Assembly: GCF_020400605.1 (NCBI RefSeq)
Contig: NZ_JAINRD010000006.1
Location: 62,001 to 126,000 of the forward strand
DNA: 64,000 nt
Source: Streptomyces aculeolatus
Lineage (GTDB): Bacteria > Actinomycetota > Actinomycetes > Streptomycetales > Streptomycetaceae
Reading direction: 5' to 3'
In this document: piece by piece, positions 24,337 to 35,183 of the stretch
Layout: the number at the start of each line of letters is the position of its first letter
How positions within the stretch are numbered: position 1 is the stretch's first letter
The notes under the pieces: model-generated
Seen by the model: only the letters and a program-made list of their open reading frames with translations
The model's database searches: none
What the model was told of the DNA's origin: nothing
Program-made: the position numbers and the translations under genes

Positions 24337-25080
24337 ATGTTGCTCGGCTGGCGTGCACGAATCGGGCAGATACGCCCCGCGACGGCGATCGAAGGAGCGG
24401 AGGAGTGGCGTGAAGTAGCGCCTACGGGCGTCGCGTTCGCCGACGCCCGGACCATCGTCCCGCGCGTCGACGCCGCCGGGCTGCGGGAGATGATGAGCCA
24501 GGTGGTCGAGGCGTCGCGGCAGCTGGCCACCGCGAAGGTGGACCTGATCGTGCAGTGCGGCGCCCCCGGCACCTTCATCCCGGGCCCGGGCACCGACGAG
24601 AAGGTCACCGGCGAGATGACCGCCGCCACCGGCGTACCGGCGATCACGATGCAGCAGGCCACCAACGACGCGCTCCGCGCCCTCGGCGCGACGAAGGTCG
24701 CCGTCGGCACCATCTACACCGACGAGGTCAACGAGTCCCTGCGCACCTACCTCACCGCCCTCGGCTTCGAGGTGGTGGCGATGGAGGGCCTTCAGCTCAC
24801 CGACCCGTACGAGGCCAGCGTGCACGACGCCGACAGCGCGTACCGGCTCGGGCGCCGGCTGCACAAGGCGGCGCCCGACGCGGACGCGCTCCTCATCTCC
24901 TGCGGCACGTTCCGGACCTTCGAGGTGCTGCCGTACCTCGAACTCGACACCCAGACCCCGGTCGTGACGAGCAACCAGGCATCCCTGTGGCGGGCCCTGC
25001 GCCACCTCGGCCTGCGGGACGAGCTGCCGGCCCTCGGCAGGCTCGGCGGCATCCCGGACCTCTCCGGCCTCCCCGGCTGA
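24337..25080 (+). CDS. Asp/Glu racemase superfamily enzyme (maleate isomerase/arylmalonate decarboxylase type)
   Basis: Predicted 247-residue cytoplasmic enzyme. Two cysteines stand at the positions of the catalytic pair of this superfamily: Cys74 in LIVQCGAPGTF and Cys189 in LLISCGTFRTF. VTGEMTAATGVPAITMQQAT and KVAVGTIYTDEVNESL complete the two half-domains. Known members isomerise maleate to fumarate, decarboxylate arylmalonates or racemise amino acids; maleate cis-trans isomerase is the closest family in appearance. First gene of the operon, behind the IclR-side operator. The ribosome site GAGG and a CCTC flank the start and could pair with each other. Confidence 0.82.
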   Translation: MLLGWRARIGQIRPATAIEGAEEWREVAPTGVAFADARTIVPRVDAAGLREMMSQVVEASRQLATAKVDLIVQCGAPGTFIPGPGTDEKVTGEMTAATGVPAITMQQATNDALRALGATKVAVGTIYTDEVNESLRTYLTALGFEVVAMEGLQLTDPYEASVHDADSAYRLGRRLHKAAPDADALLISCGTFRTFEVLPYLELDTQTPVVTSNQASLWRALRHLGLRDELPALGRLGGIPDLSGLPG

Positions 25081-25145
25081 GCCCACCGCCCGGGCCCGCC
25101 GGCCCGACGAACCACACCCCACCGCACCGCAGAGGAAACAGGACC

Positions 25146-26129
25146 GTGCTCGTAGACGCACTGCAGTTCAACAAGCCCGCCCGCGAACGCTTCGAGGAGT
25201 GGCGCGCCGCCGGGCTCACCGCCGTGCACGTCACCGTGGCCATCTGGGAGGACTCCACCGAGACCATGCGCGAGGTGGGCCGCTGGCAGCGCCACCTCGC
25301 CGAGCACGCCGACCTGCTGTGCGAGGGCCGCACCGCCGACGACATCCGCGCCGCGGAGCGCGACGGCCGCACCGCGGTGGTGCTCGGCTTCCAGAACAGC
25401 AGCCCGTTCGAGGACGACCTCGACCTCGTCGGCGCGTTCCACCAGGCCGGCGTGCGGATCGCCCAGCTCACGTACAACACCCAGAACTCCGCCGGGGCCG
25501 GCTGCTGGGAGGCCGACAACGCCGGGCTCTCGCGCACGTACGGCGTGAACCTCATCCGGGAGATGAACCGCGTCGGGATGCTCGTCGACATCTCGCACTG
25601 CAACGAGCGGACCTCCCTGGAGGCGATCGAGACCTCCGAGCGGCCCGTCATGATCACGCACGCCAACCCGCGCGCGTTCGTCGGCGAGGACGTCGAACTC
25701 GCCTTCCGCAACAAGTCCGACACCGTGCTGAAGAAGTCGGCGGAGCAGGGCGGCGTGGTGGGGCTGAGCATGTACCCGCGGCTCGCGCCGAACGGGCAGG
25801 CGTGCACCGTCGCCGACTTCTGCGACATGGTCGCGTACGCCGCCGAGCTGATCGGCGTCGAGCACGTCGGCCTCGCCTCCGACTACTACGCCGGCCAGGG
25901 CGACGAGGAACTGCACTGGTGGCGCCAGGGGCGCTGGAGCCGCAAGCCGATGGTGCCGATCTCCGGCCAGGTCGACTTCCCCGAGTGGTTCGCCGCGGGC
26001 AGCGGCTACGCCGACGTGCTCGCCGAGCTGCGCCGCCGCGGGTTCGGCGAGCAGGAGATCGAGCTGATCTCGGGCGGCAACTGGGTCCGGGTCTTCGACG
26101 AGGGCTTCCGTCCCGGCCCGCAGGGCTGA
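25146..26129 (+). CDS. Peptidase M19-like (membrane dipeptidase family) hydrolase
   Basis: Predicted 327-residue enzyme, GTG start after AGAGGAAACAGGACC. Metal-site strands of the M19 renal-dipeptidase family are recognisable: VDISHCNERT and PVMITHANPRAF supply the two later histidines, and LTYNTQNSAGAGCWE is the region of the bridging glutamate. VEHVGLASDYYAG replaces the usual HVGIGSDFDG. At the N-terminus the family's D-G-H-x-D metal motif is not seen; the equivalent region reads VDALQFNKPA. It may therefore bind one metal or act on a non-peptide amide or lactone. Lies 65 bp after the racemase-like gene in the same operon. Confidence 0.82.
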   Translation: MLVDALQFNKPARERFEEWRAAGLTAVHVTVAIWEDSTETMREVGRWQRHLAEHADLLCEGRTADDIRAAERDGRTAVVLGFQNSSPFEDDLDLVGAFHQAGVRIAQLTYNTQNSAGAGCWEADNAGLSRTYGVNLIREMNRVGMLVDISHCNERTSLEAIETSERPVMITHANPRAFVGEDVELAFRNKSDTVLKKSAEQGGVVGLSMYPRLAPNGQACTVADFCDMVAYAAELIGVEHVGLASDYYAGQGDEELHWWRQGRWSRKPMVPISGQVDFPEWFAAGSGYADVLAELRRRGFGEQEIELISGGNWVRVFDEGFRPGPQG

Positions 26130-26157
26130 CCGGCCGGGACGTACCGGACGCAGGCAG

Positions 26158-26185
26158 CAGGCAGCAGGAACACAGGCAGCAGGAA
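26158..26185. repeat. Direct repeat 2 x 13 bp before the FAD gene
   Basis: caggcagcaggaa occurs at 26158-26170 and 26173-26185 in the short gap between the dipeptidase and FAD genes, directly upstream of the GGAGG ribosome site. Confidence 0.9.
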
Positions 26186-26211
26186 AGGTCGACGGAGGGG
26201 ACGTGTGCGCA

Positions 26212-27951
26212 ATGAGGCGCCTTGACGCGGTCGTCGTGGGCGGCGGCCACAACGGTCTGGTGGCCGCGGCCTACCTGGGCCGGGCGGGGCTGCGCGTCGC
26301 GGTCGTCGAGGCGCGCGACCGCCTCGGCGGGCCGTGCGGCCCGTACGAGTTCCTGCCCGGCCGGACCCTGTCGTTCACCAACTCGCCCGGCTCGCTCAAC
26401 CCGGCGGTGGTCCGGGAGCTGGGACTCGCGGACCACGGCCTTGAGTTCGTACGGGCCGATCCCACCGTCGTGCACCGCTTCGCCGACCGCAGCTTCGCCG
26501 GCTGGCGCGACCAGGGCCGCGTCGACGCCCAGCTCGACGCCCTCGCCCCCGGTGAGGCCGCCCGCTACCGCGAGCTGATCACCGGCCTGGACCGGCTCGG
26601 CGCCGCCCTCGGCGTCTCGCTGGACGAACCGCCGCCGGCCCTGGACGAGTTGCGCGGCCGGCTGGCGGACCCGGACGACCGCAAGCTCTTCGACGCCGTC
26701 TTCGACGGCAGCCTGCGCGGCCTGCTGGCCGAGCGGCTCGACTCCGAGCAGGTCGGGGGACTGCTCGGGATGCTGGCGCTCAACGCCCAGCTCGTCCCGC
26801 CGTCGGCGCCGGGCACGGCGATCGGGCTGATGATGCGCCCGTTCGCCCGGGCGTCGGCGGCGGGCCTCACCGGCCCCGGCGACGCGGAGCGGGTGGCGCT
26901 GCGCGGCTCGACCGGCCTGCCGGTCGGCTCCATGAGCGCCATCGTCGACGCGCTCGAGGCGAGCTGCCGCGCGTACGGCGTCGAGTTCCGCACCGGTACG
27001 CCCGTCTCCCGCATCCTCTACGACGAGCGGGGCGGCGCCGTCCGCGGCGTGGTCACCGCGGCCGGCGAGGAGCTGGCCGCCGACCGCGTCGTCGCCGCGG
27101 TCAACCCCGTCCACCTCTTCCGCGACCTCCTCGACGACGGTGCGCTGGGTCCCGGTATCCGCGCGGACGTGGCGGGGCAGCGGATGCGCGGCTCGGCGTT
27201 CAAGCTGGTGCTGGAGGTCGACTCCCTGCCCGCGTACGCCGGCCTGCCCGAGGACGCCGACCCCGAGGCGGCGCGCGCCTGCCAGTTCCGCTTCGGCGAC
27301 TCGCTCGGCCACATCGAGGAGTCCGTCACCGCCGCCCTCGCCGGGCGGACGTCGGAACGCCCGCTGATGTGGGGCCTCGTCCCCACCCTCACCTCGCCCG
27401 GTCTCACCCCCGGCGACACCCACCTGATCAGCGTCAACGCCTGGCATGCGCCGTACGCGCCCGCGGACGGCGGCTGGGACGGGGAGCGCGTCGAGGCGTT
27501 CGGGCGCCGCTGCGTGGCGGTACTGGAGGAGCTGATGCCGGGCCTCGGCGACCGGATCACCGACCACCGCTTCATGGGCCCGGTGGAGATCGAGCGCGAA
27601 CTCGGCCTGCTGGAGAGCAACATCACGCACGGCGACATGCTCCCCGCCGGCCTCTTCGGCGCCCGCCCGCACCCCGCCGTCGCCGGCTACCGCACCCCGC
27701 TGCGCGGCTTCTACCTCTCCGGCGCCGGCACCTGGCCCGGCGGCTACGTCACCGGCACCCCCGGCCGCAACGCGGCCCGCGCGGTGCTGGCCGACCTGCG
27801 CGAGGGCGGCGGCCCCGGCGACCGGAACACGGGCCCGGGCGCCGGACTCCGCGCCCCGGCCCGGAACCCGGGCCACGCCCCGGCCCAGGACCCGACCGAC
27901 GACCCGACCGACGACCCGACCGACGACGACGAGCAAAGGCGACCGGCATGA
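26212..27951 (+). CDS. NAD(P)/FAD-dependent oxidoreductase, phytoene-dehydrogenase/amine-oxidase type
   Basis: Predicted 579-residue flavoprotein. FAD motif VVVGGGHNGLVAAAYLGRAGL opens the protein, then VEARDRLGG (second flavin motif). The C-terminal RGFYLSGAGTWPGGYVTGTPG, LRGFYL type, closes the flavin site as in carotenoid dehydrogenases and their soluble paralogues. No membrane anchor. The start is uncertain: ATG 26212 or GTG 26203, the latter only four bases from GGAGG. After the last conserved motif comes a poorly conserved acidic tail with three identical 12-bp repeats (DPTD). The stop overlaps the next ATG (ATGA). Probably oxidises or desaturates the operon's substrate; that substrate is unknown. 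Confidence 0.87.
   Translation: MRRLDAVVVGGGHNGLVAAAYLGRAGLRVAVVEARDRLGGPCGPYEFLPGRTLSFTNSPGSLNPAVVRELGLADHGLEFVRADPTVVHRFADRSFAGWRDQGRVDAQLDALAPGEAARYRELITGLDRLGAALGVSLDEPPPALDELRGRLADPDDRKLFDAVFDGSLRGLLAERLDSEQVGGLLGMLALNAQLVPPSAPGTAIGLMMRPFARASAAGLTGPGDAERVALRGSTGLPVGSMSAIVDALEASCRAYGVEFRTGTPVSRILYDERGGAVRGVVTAAGEELAADRVVAAVNPVHLFRDLLDDGALGPGIRADVAGQRMRGSAFKLVLEVDSLPAYAGLPEDADPEAARACQFRFGDSLGHIEESVTAALAGRTSERPLMWGLVPTLTSPGLTPGDTHLISVNAWHAPYAPADGGWDGERVEAFGRRCVAVLEELMPGLGDRITDHRFMGPVEIERELGLLESNITHGDMLPAGLFGARPHPAVAGYRTPLRGFYLSGAGTWPGGYVTGTPGRNAARAVLADLREGGGPGDRNTGPGAGLRAPARNPGHAPAQDPTDDPTDDPTDDDEQRRPA
27889..27924. repeat. Tandem repeat, 3 x 12 bp, in the FAD gene tail
   Basis: Three identical gacccgaccgac units encode DPTDDPTDDPTD at the acidic C-terminus of the FAD enzyme, just before its stop. 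Confidence 0.95.
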
Positions 27952-29609
27952 GGTTCACGCACCGCCCCCGTCCGCCCCGTCCGCGCCGCGCACCCCGCCG
28001 GGGCCTGCGCGCCGCCGCCGGCTGCGCGCTGGCCGCCGCCCTCCTCCTCGCCGGCTGCAGCGCCAACCCGTCCTTCGGCCGCGACTCCGACACCCTGGTC
28101 ATCGGCGCCGAGGGCGAGATCCCCCCGCTCGACCCGCACCGCATGTCCGGCACCGTCGGCCTGCGCATCGTCGACGCCCTCTACGACCCCCTCATCCGCG
28201 AGGACCTCGGCGCCGGCACGGACCGCGCCCCCGCGCTGCGCCCCGGACTCGCCGAGTCCTGGAAGTCCGCCCCCGACGCCCTCAGCTACACCCTCGAACT
28301 CCGCGAGGGCGTCACCTTCGCCGACGGCGCCCGCCTCGACGCCGACGCCGTCAAGCTCAACTTCGACCGGATCATGGACGAGGACTCCCCGGTCCACGAC
28401 GCCACCGCCGCCGGGAACATGACGTTCCTGACCCGCTGGATCGAGCGCGTCGAGGTCACCGGGCCGTACGAGCTGACGCTGCGCCTGACCGAGCCGTACG
28501 CGGGACTCCCGCGGCTGCTCTCCGACCGGCGCATGTCCATCGTCAGCCCCACGTCGCTGAACGCGGGCAAGCCCGACGACATCGGCCTGCACCCCGTCGG
28601 CACCGGCCCGTTCACGCAGGGCGCCGCCGACCACGGCCGGCGCATCACCCTGGAGCGCAACAGCGGCTACTGGGGCGGCGAGCCGCGCACGCCCACCATC
28701 GTCGTCGAGTCCGTCACCGACCCCACCACGCTCGCCATCGCCGCCGAGACCGGCGAGGTCGACGCCATCCTCAGCGCCGGCGCCCAGCAGGTGCACCAGC
28801 TCACCCACGACGACGCGATGAGCGTGCAGTACCCGGACGCGGCCAACCAGTACTTCCTGCGGCTCAACGCCCGCATCGCGCCCACGGACGACCCGCGGTT
28901 CCGGCAGGCGCTCAACTACGCCGTCGACCGCAAGGCGATCGCCACCCTCACGCAGGGCCAGGTCGCACCGTCCACCGGACCGCTGCCGCGCGGCAACGAG
29001 GCGTACGACGAGGCGGCCGCGGACACGGACGGGGAGGGCAGCTCCCCGTACACGTACGACCCGGAGCGCGCCCGGCAGCTCATCCGCGAGAGCGGCGTCG
29101 CGACGCCCGTACGCATCACGCTCCTCGCACCCGACAGCGGCCCCGGCTTCTCGCAGGCGACCGAGATCATGGCGCTGCTGGAGCAGGACCTGAAGGCGGT
29201 CGGGGTGTCGCTGAAGGTGCGCTACATGGAGTTCGCGTCGCTGGTCGCCGAGGAGGGCAACGGCTACGACGACCGCACCCACGGCTCGTTCAACGGCTGG
29301 ACCACGGGCGCCGACGCCGCCGACTTCCTGGAGCGGATGTTCAGCGGCCAGGCGCACCCGCCGGAGGGTGTCAACCGCGGCTGGTACGCGAACGACGACG
29401 TCGACGCGCTCTTCGACCGGGCCAGGGGCGAGCCGGACACGCCGCGCCGCATGGGGCTCTACCGGCAGGCCGCCGACGAGATCGCCGCCGACGCCCCCTG
29501 GGTCTTCCTCTACCAGGACCGGCTGCCGCGGCTCCTCGCCGACGGGGTCGGCGGCGTCGCGCCCGCCGCCTCCGTCTACATCGACTACACCACCATCCGC
29601 CGCCGGTGA
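27948..29609 (+). CDS. ABC transporter substrate-binding lipoprotein (SBP_bac_5, oligopeptide type)
   Basis: Predicted 553-residue lipoprotein. The signal ends in the lipobox LLAGC with Cys37 as lipidation site. The family-5 fold follows: IVDALYDPLIREDLG, LAESWKSAPDALSYTLELRE, GVTFADGARLDADAVKLNFDR, HPVGTGPFTQ, FRQALNYAVDRKAI. Family members bind peptides, opines, nickel or glycans; nothing here fixes the ligand. Overlaps the FAD gene by four bases and starts a complete import system (permeases and two ATPases follow). It should be anchored outside the membrane and feed the operon enzymes. Confidence 0.93.
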   Translation: MRFTHRPRPPRPRRAPRRGLRAAAGCALAAALLLAGCSANPSFGRDSDTLVIGAEGEIPPLDPHRMSGTVGLRIVDALYDPLIREDLGAGTDRAPALRPGLAESWKSAPDALSYTLELREGVTFADGARLDADAVKLNFDRIMDEDSPVHDATAAGNMTFLTRWIERVEVTGPYELTLRLTEPYAGLPRLLSDRRMSIVSPTSLNAGKPDDIGLHPVGTGPFTQGAADHGRRITLERNSGYWGGEPRTPTIVVESVTDPTTLAIAAETGEVDAILSAGAQQVHQLTHDDAMSVQYPDAANQYFLRLNARIAPTDDPRFRQALNYAVDRKAIATLTQGQVAPSTGPLPRGNEAYDEAAADTDGEGSSPYTYDPERARQLIRESGVATPVRITLLAPDSGPGFSQATEIMALLEQDLKAVGVSLKVRYMEFASLVAEEGNGYDDRTHGSFNGWTTGADAADFLERMFSGQAHPPEGVNRGWYANDDVDALFDRARGEPDTPRRMGLYRQAADEIAADAPWVFLYQDRLPRLLADGVGGVAPAASVYIDYTTIRRR

Positions 29610-29659
29610 GGGACGGGAGAAGTGAGACAGGTGCCGAGAGAAGTGAGGGGAGAACAGCC

Positions 29660-30649
29660 ATGAAGGCCACCGCGGCAGCACCACCGGGAGCCGCGGGCCC
29701 GCCCGCCGCCCGCCCGGGCCCGGGCTCCCGCCCGCGGACGCGGACGCGCACGCGCGGCCGGCTCGCCCGGCTCTCCGCCGGCAACGCCACCGCGTACCTC
29801 GGCGGCGGCATCGTCGCCGCCACCGTCCTCGTCGCGCTCCTGGCCCCGCTCATCGCCCCGCACGACCCGCTGGACACCGACCCCGCGGCCATCGGCCTCG
29901 GCCTCTTCAGCGACGGCCACCTGCTGGGCACCGACGAGGTGGGCCGCGACATCCTCAGCAGGCTGATGTACGGGGCCCGGATGGCGCTGCTCGTCGCGAT
30001 CCTGCCGACGCTCCTCGCGCTGGCGGTCGGCGGCTGCATCGGCCTGTTCTCCGGCTACGTCGGCGGCTGGGTCGACAGCGTGCTCATGCGGATCTTCGAC
30101 GTGATGTTCTCGTTCCCCGGCATCCTGCTGGCGCTGGGCATCGGCGTCGCGCTCGGGCCGAGCACCACGTCGCTGATCGTGGCGGTGGTGGTCGTGACCA
30201 TCCCCGAGTTCGGCCGGATCGTCCGCGGCAACGTCGTCTCGCTCCGGCAGGAGCAGTACGTGGAGGCCGCCTCGGCCCTCGGGTACGGGCACGGGCGGAT
30301 CGCGTTCCGCCACATCGCCCCGAACCTGCTGGGCGGCGTGGTCGTCTTCGCCACCCTGCAGACCGGCCGCAACGTCATCCTCAGCGCCAGCCTCGCCTTC
30401 CTCGGCCTCGGCGCCCAGCCGCCGACGCCCGACTGGGGCCAGATGCTCAGCGGCGGCCGGGCGCTGCTGGTGACCTCGCCGCACGTCGCCACGCTCCCGG
30501 GCCTGGCGGTCGTGGTCCTGGCGGTGGGCTTCAACCTCCTCGGCGACGGCGTACGGGACCGGCTCGACCCCCGCTCGCGGCGCTCCCGGGCGGCGAAGAA
30601 GGACGACCGAGCGGCTGACGGCGGCAAGACGGGAGACGCGGCATGCTGA
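29660..30649 (+). CDS. ABC transporter permease, DppC type
   Basis: Predicted 329-residue inner-membrane protein with about six helices; ATG at 29660 after GAGGGGAG. The N-terminal Pro/Arg-rich cytoplasmic leader is followed by TAYLGGGIVAATVLVALLAP and the DppC-type signature HLLGTDEVGRDILSRLMYGAR. The EAA loop reads EQYVEAASALGYGHGRIAFRHIAPN. The order here is unusual: DppC type precedes DppB type, opposite to most dpp/opp operons. Overlaps the next gene by seven bases. Confidence 0.92.
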   Translation: MKATAAAPPGAAGPPAARPGPGSRPRTRTRTRGRLARLSAGNATAYLGGGIVAATVLVALLAPLIAPHDPLDTDPAAIGLGLFSDGHLLGTDEVGRDILSRLMYGARMALLVAILPTLLALAVGGCIGLFSGYVGGWVDSVLMRIFDVMFSFPGILLALGIGVALGPSTTSLIVAVVVVTIPEFGRIVRGNVVSLRQEQYVEAASALGYGHGRIAFRHIAPNLLGGVVVFATLQTGRNVILSASLAFLGLGAQPPTPDWGQMLSGGRALLVTSPHVATLPGLAVVVLAVGFNLLGDGVRDRLDPRSRRSRAAKKDDRAADGGKTGDAAC

Positions 30650-31590
30650 CCTTCATCCTGCGCCGCGGGCTGCAGATGATCCCCGTACTCCTCGGGGTGA
30701 CCGTCGCCACCTTCGGCCTCGGCCAGATCATCCCCGGCGACCAGGCCACCGCGCTCCTCGGCCCGACGTCGTCCGAGGAGGACCGTGCGGCCCTGCGCGC
30801 CGACCTCGGCCTCGACGAGCCCGCCGTCTCCCGGTACTTCACCTACCTCGGCAACCTCTTCAGCGGCGACCTCGGCCGCTCCCTGTCCTTCGGCCGCCCG
30901 GTCTCCGAGGTGCTGTCCGAGCGGCTGCTGAACACCCTGCTGCTCTCCGGCACCGCCATCGTCGTCGCCGCGGTCCTCGGCGTGGCCATCGGCACCTGGG
31001 CGGCGCAGAAGCCCGGTTCCGTACGCGACCGGGGGCTGACCGTCGGCGTCCTCTTCCTCAACTCGGTGCCGTCGTTCTGGCTCGGCCTCGTCCTGATCGT
31101 CGTCTTCTCGCTGCAACTGCGGATCCTGCCGGCCACCGGCATGACGTCGATCGCCGGCGGCGGCGCCCTCGACACCGCGGCGCACATGGTGCTGCCCGTC
31201 ATCACCCTGGCCGCGTGGTCGCTCGCCGTCATCGCCCGCATGACCCGCTCGGCCGTGCTCGAAGTCATCGACAACGACTACGTGCAGACGGCGCGTTCGC
31301 GCGGCATCGGCGAGTTCCACGTCGTCGTACGGCACGTGCTGCCGAACGCCATGCCGTCGGTGGTCACGGTGATCGGCCTCCAGGCCGGGTTCCTGCTGAG
31401 CGGGACGGTGCTCACCGAGACGGTGTTCTCCTGGCCGGGCGTCGGCCTCGCGCTCCAGCAGGCCATCTCGTCCCGCGACATCCCCCTCGTGCAGGGCGGA
31501 ATCCTCGTCATCGCCGTCGCCTTCGTGCTGATCAACATGCTGGTCGACGTGGCGCAGGCGTACTTCAACCCCAAGATCAAGCTCGCGTAG
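30643..31590 (+). CDS. ABC transporter permease, DppB type
   Basis: Predicted 315-residue membrane protein starting MLTFILRRGLQMIPVLLGVT, the usual DppB N-terminal helix. LGLDEPAVSRYFTYLGNLFSGDLGRS and the EAA loop YVQTARSRGIGEFHVVVRHVLPN are intact. VFSWPGVGLALQQAISSRDIPLVQG is the typical last periplasmic segment. Forms the channel with the overlapping DppC-type gene. Confidence 0.93.
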   Translation: MLTFILRRGLQMIPVLLGVTVATFGLGQIIPGDQATALLGPTSSEEDRAALRADLGLDEPAVSRYFTYLGNLFSGDLGRSLSFGRPVSEVLSERLLNTLLLSGTAIVVAAVLGVAIGTWAAQKPGSVRDRGLTVGVLFLNSVPSFWLGLVLIVVFSLQLRILPATGMTSIAGGGALDTAAHMVLPVITLAAWSLAVIARMTRSAVLEVIDNDYVQTARSRGIGEFHVVVRHVLPNAMPSVVTVIGLQAGFLLSGTVLTETVFSWPGVGLALQQAISSRDIPLVQGGILVIAVAFVLINMLVDVAQAYFNPKIKLA

Positions 31591-31602
31591 GGAGGCATCA
31601 CC

Positions 31603-32603
<1,001 letters not shown>

Positions 32604-32607
<4 letters not shown>

Positions 32608-33656
32608 CGGCCGCCGAGAACACCGCCCCGCCGCCCGCCGCCGCCGTGGCGGACCTGCGGGTGGACTTCCCGGTACGCACCGGGGTGCTGCGCCGCGTGA
32701 CCGGCATGACCCACGCCGTGGCCGGCGTCTCCTTCACCGTCCCCGAGCGCAGCATCGTCAGCCTCGTCGGCGAATCCGGCAGCGGCAAGACCACCACGGG
32801 CCGCGCCCTGCTCGGCCTGTCGCCCGTCACCTCCGGCAGCGTGCGCCTGCACGGGCGGGAGCTGGGCGAGCTGCGCCGTGACCGGACGCTGCCGCGGGTG
32901 GCGCAGATCGTCTACCAGGACCCGTACGCGAGCCTCAACCCGCGGATGACGCTGCGGACGATGCTCCGCGAAGTCCTCACCGTGCACCGCACGGTCGAGC
33001 CCGGCGCCGTCTCCGGGCGGGTCGCCGAACTCCTCGACCAGGTGGGCCTGCGCGCGCAACTGGCCGGCCGCTACCCGCACGAGCTGTCCGGCGGGCAGCG
33101 CCAGCGGGCCGCGATCGCGCGGGCGCTGGCGGTGGAGCCGCGGTTCATCGTCTGCGACGAGATCGTCTCGGCGCTCGACGTGAGCATCCAGGGCCAGATC
33201 CTCAACCTCATCCAGGACCTCCGCCGCGAGCGGGACGTCAGCTTCCTGTTCATCTCGCACGACATGGGGGTGGTCCGGCACATCTCCGACCACGTCGTGG
33301 TCATGTACGGCGGGAAGGTGATGGAGAGCGCGCCGTGCGACGAACTGTTCGCGGCGCCCCGGCACCCGTACACCCGGGCGCTGCTGCGGGCGGTGCCGGT
33401 GCCGGACCCGCGGGCGCGCCCGGATGCCGCACGTACGGACCCGGAGGGCCCGCGGGCCGAACCCCCGGACCCGTCCGCGCCGCCCCCCGGCTGCCGCTTC
33501 CAGTCGTCCTGCCCCTTCGCCACCGCCGAATGCCGGGAGGGCGACTCCCCGCCGCCCGCCGCGGTCCCGGCGGCCGCCGGCCACACCGTGGCCTGCCACC
33601 ACCACGACACCCCGGCCGTCCGCGCCGCCCTCGCCGAAAGGACCCCCGCACCATGA
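32604..33656 (+). CDS. ABC transporter ATP-binding protein, DppF type
   Basis: Predicted 350-residue partner ATPase. Walker [11 protein letters not shown]-loop [10 protein letters not shown], signature [15 protein letters not shown], Walker [13 protein letters not shown] and HDMGVV switch. The C-terminal cysteine-containing oligopeptide extension is present ([14 protein letters not shown]). Overlaps both neighbours by four bases. Confidence 0.93.
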
Positions 33657-35149
33657 CCCCCGCTGCTCCGGCGGCCCCCGCCGCCACCGCCGAGTACACC
33701 TCCCACACGGAGGGCCGCCGGCGAGCGCCCGCGGGCACGTCCGTACCGCTGACCGACCCGGCGACGGGCCGGGTGTGGGCGCTGGCCCACGTCGACCCGG
33801 ACGCCGCGGCCGACGCGGTACGCGGCGCCCGTACCGCCTTCGCCGACGGACCCTGGGGCGGCCTGCCCGCGCACGCCCGCGCCGACCTGCTGCACCGGCT
33901 CGGCGACGTGATCGTGGACCACGCCGACGAACTGGCCCGGCTGGAGACCCTGGCGAACGGCAAGCCGCTGGCGGCCACCCGCGGCGAGGTGGGGGCACTG
34001 GCCCGCTGGTACCGCTACTTCGCCGCCGCGGCCGAGACCCTCGACGACCGGCACCGCACGCTGGGCGCCACCACGGACGCGCTGATCCGCCAGGAGCCGC
34101 TGGGCGTGGTCACCGCCTTCACCCCGTTCAACGGCGCCCTGTCGCTGGGCTCGTGGAAGCTCGCCCCGGCGCTGGCCGCGGGCAACACCGTCGTCCTCAA
34201 GCCGCCGCCGCACGCCCCCGCGTCGTCCGTACGGCTCGCGGAACTGGCCCTCGACGCGGGCCTGCCGCCCGGCGTCGTCAGCGTCGTCATCGGCGGCGCG
34301 GAGGAGGGCGCGCGGCTGGTGGACCACCCGGACGTCGCGATGGTCACCTTCACCGGCAGCACCGCGGTCGCCCGAACCCTCGGGGCGCGCGCGGCGGGCC
34401 TGATGAAGCGCTACGTCTGCGAGGCCGGCGGCAAGTCGGCCCACATCGTCTTCGCCGACGCCGACCTGGACGCCGCCGTCACCGCGGCCCGCCAGGGCGC
34501 GTTCTCCGCCGCGGGCCAGACGTGCGTGGCGGGCTCGCGGATCCTCGTACAGCGGGAGGTCTACGACGAGTTCGTCCGCCGCTACGCCTCGGCGGTGCAG
34601 CGGTTGCGGGTGGGCGACCCGGCGGACGCGGGGACGCACGTGGGCCCGGTCGCGTCGGCGGCGCAGCTGGAGCGGATCGAGGGCTACGTGGACGACGCCC
34701 TGGCGGGCGGCGCCCGCGCCCTGGCGGGAGGCCGCCGCGCGCCGGTGGCGCCGGACCTGAAGGGGGGCTACTGGTACGAGCCGACGGTCCTCGTCGACGC
34801 CGCCCCCGACGCGGCGGTCTGCCGCGAGGAGGTCTTCGGCCCGGTCGTCACCGTCCACCCCTTCGGCACCGACGACGAGGCGGTCGGGATCGCCAACGGC
34901 GTCGAATACGGCCTGGCCGCCGGCCTCTGGACCCGGGACGCCGCCCGCGCCCACCGGCTGTCCCGCCGGCTCCAGGCGGGTGTGGTCTGGGTGAACACGT
35001 ACCGCCTGCTGCACTGGAGCGTCCCCTTCGGCGGCTACAAGCAGTCCGGCCTGGGCCGGGAGAACGGCGTCGAGGCGGTCGCCGAGTTCCTCCAGACGAA
35101 GTCCGTGGTCACCGAACACGGCACGCCGGCGGACCCGTTCGGCGCCTGA
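33653..35149 (+). CDS. Aldehyde dehydrogenase (NAD(P)+)
   Basis: Predicted 498-residue enzyme oxidising an aldehyde to a carboxylate. Catalytic residues can be placed: Asn160 ([10 protein letters not shown]), general base Glu257 ([11 protein letters not shown], a variant of the usual ELGGK) and nucleophile Cys291 ([12 protein letters not shown]). Cofactor loop [17 protein letters not shown] and the C-terminal [15 protein letters not shown] are typical. ATG overlaps the transporter stop (ATGA), so it is co-translated with the importer. It suggests an aldehyde intermediate in the pathway. The substrate is not predictable. Confidence 0.92.
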   Translation: MTPAAPAAPAATAEYTSHTEGRRRAPAGTSVPLTDPATGRVWALAHVDPDAAADAVRGARTAFADGPWGGLPAHARADLLHRLGDVIVDHADELARLETLANGKPLAATRGEVGALARWYRYFAAAAETLDDRHRTLGATTDALIRQEPLGVVTAFTPFNGALSLGSWKLAPALAAGNTVVLKPPPHAPASSVRLAELALDAGLPPGVVSVVIGGAEEGARLVDHPDVAMVTFTGSTAVARTLGARAAGLMKRYVCEAGGKSAHIVFADADLDAAVTAARQGAFSAAGQTCVAGSRILVQREVYDEFVRRYASAVQRLRVGDPADAGTHVGPVASAAQLERIEGYVDDALAGGARALAGGRRAPVAPDLKGGYWYEPTVLVDAAPDAAVCREEVFGPVVTVHPFGTDDEAVGIANGVEYGLAAGLWTRDAARAHRLSRRLQAGVVWVNTYRLLHWSVPFGGYKQSGLGRENGVEAVAEFLQTKSVVTEHGTPADPFGA

Positions 35150-35183
35150 CGCTTTCCCCGCACGACGAGACGACAGGAACCCC

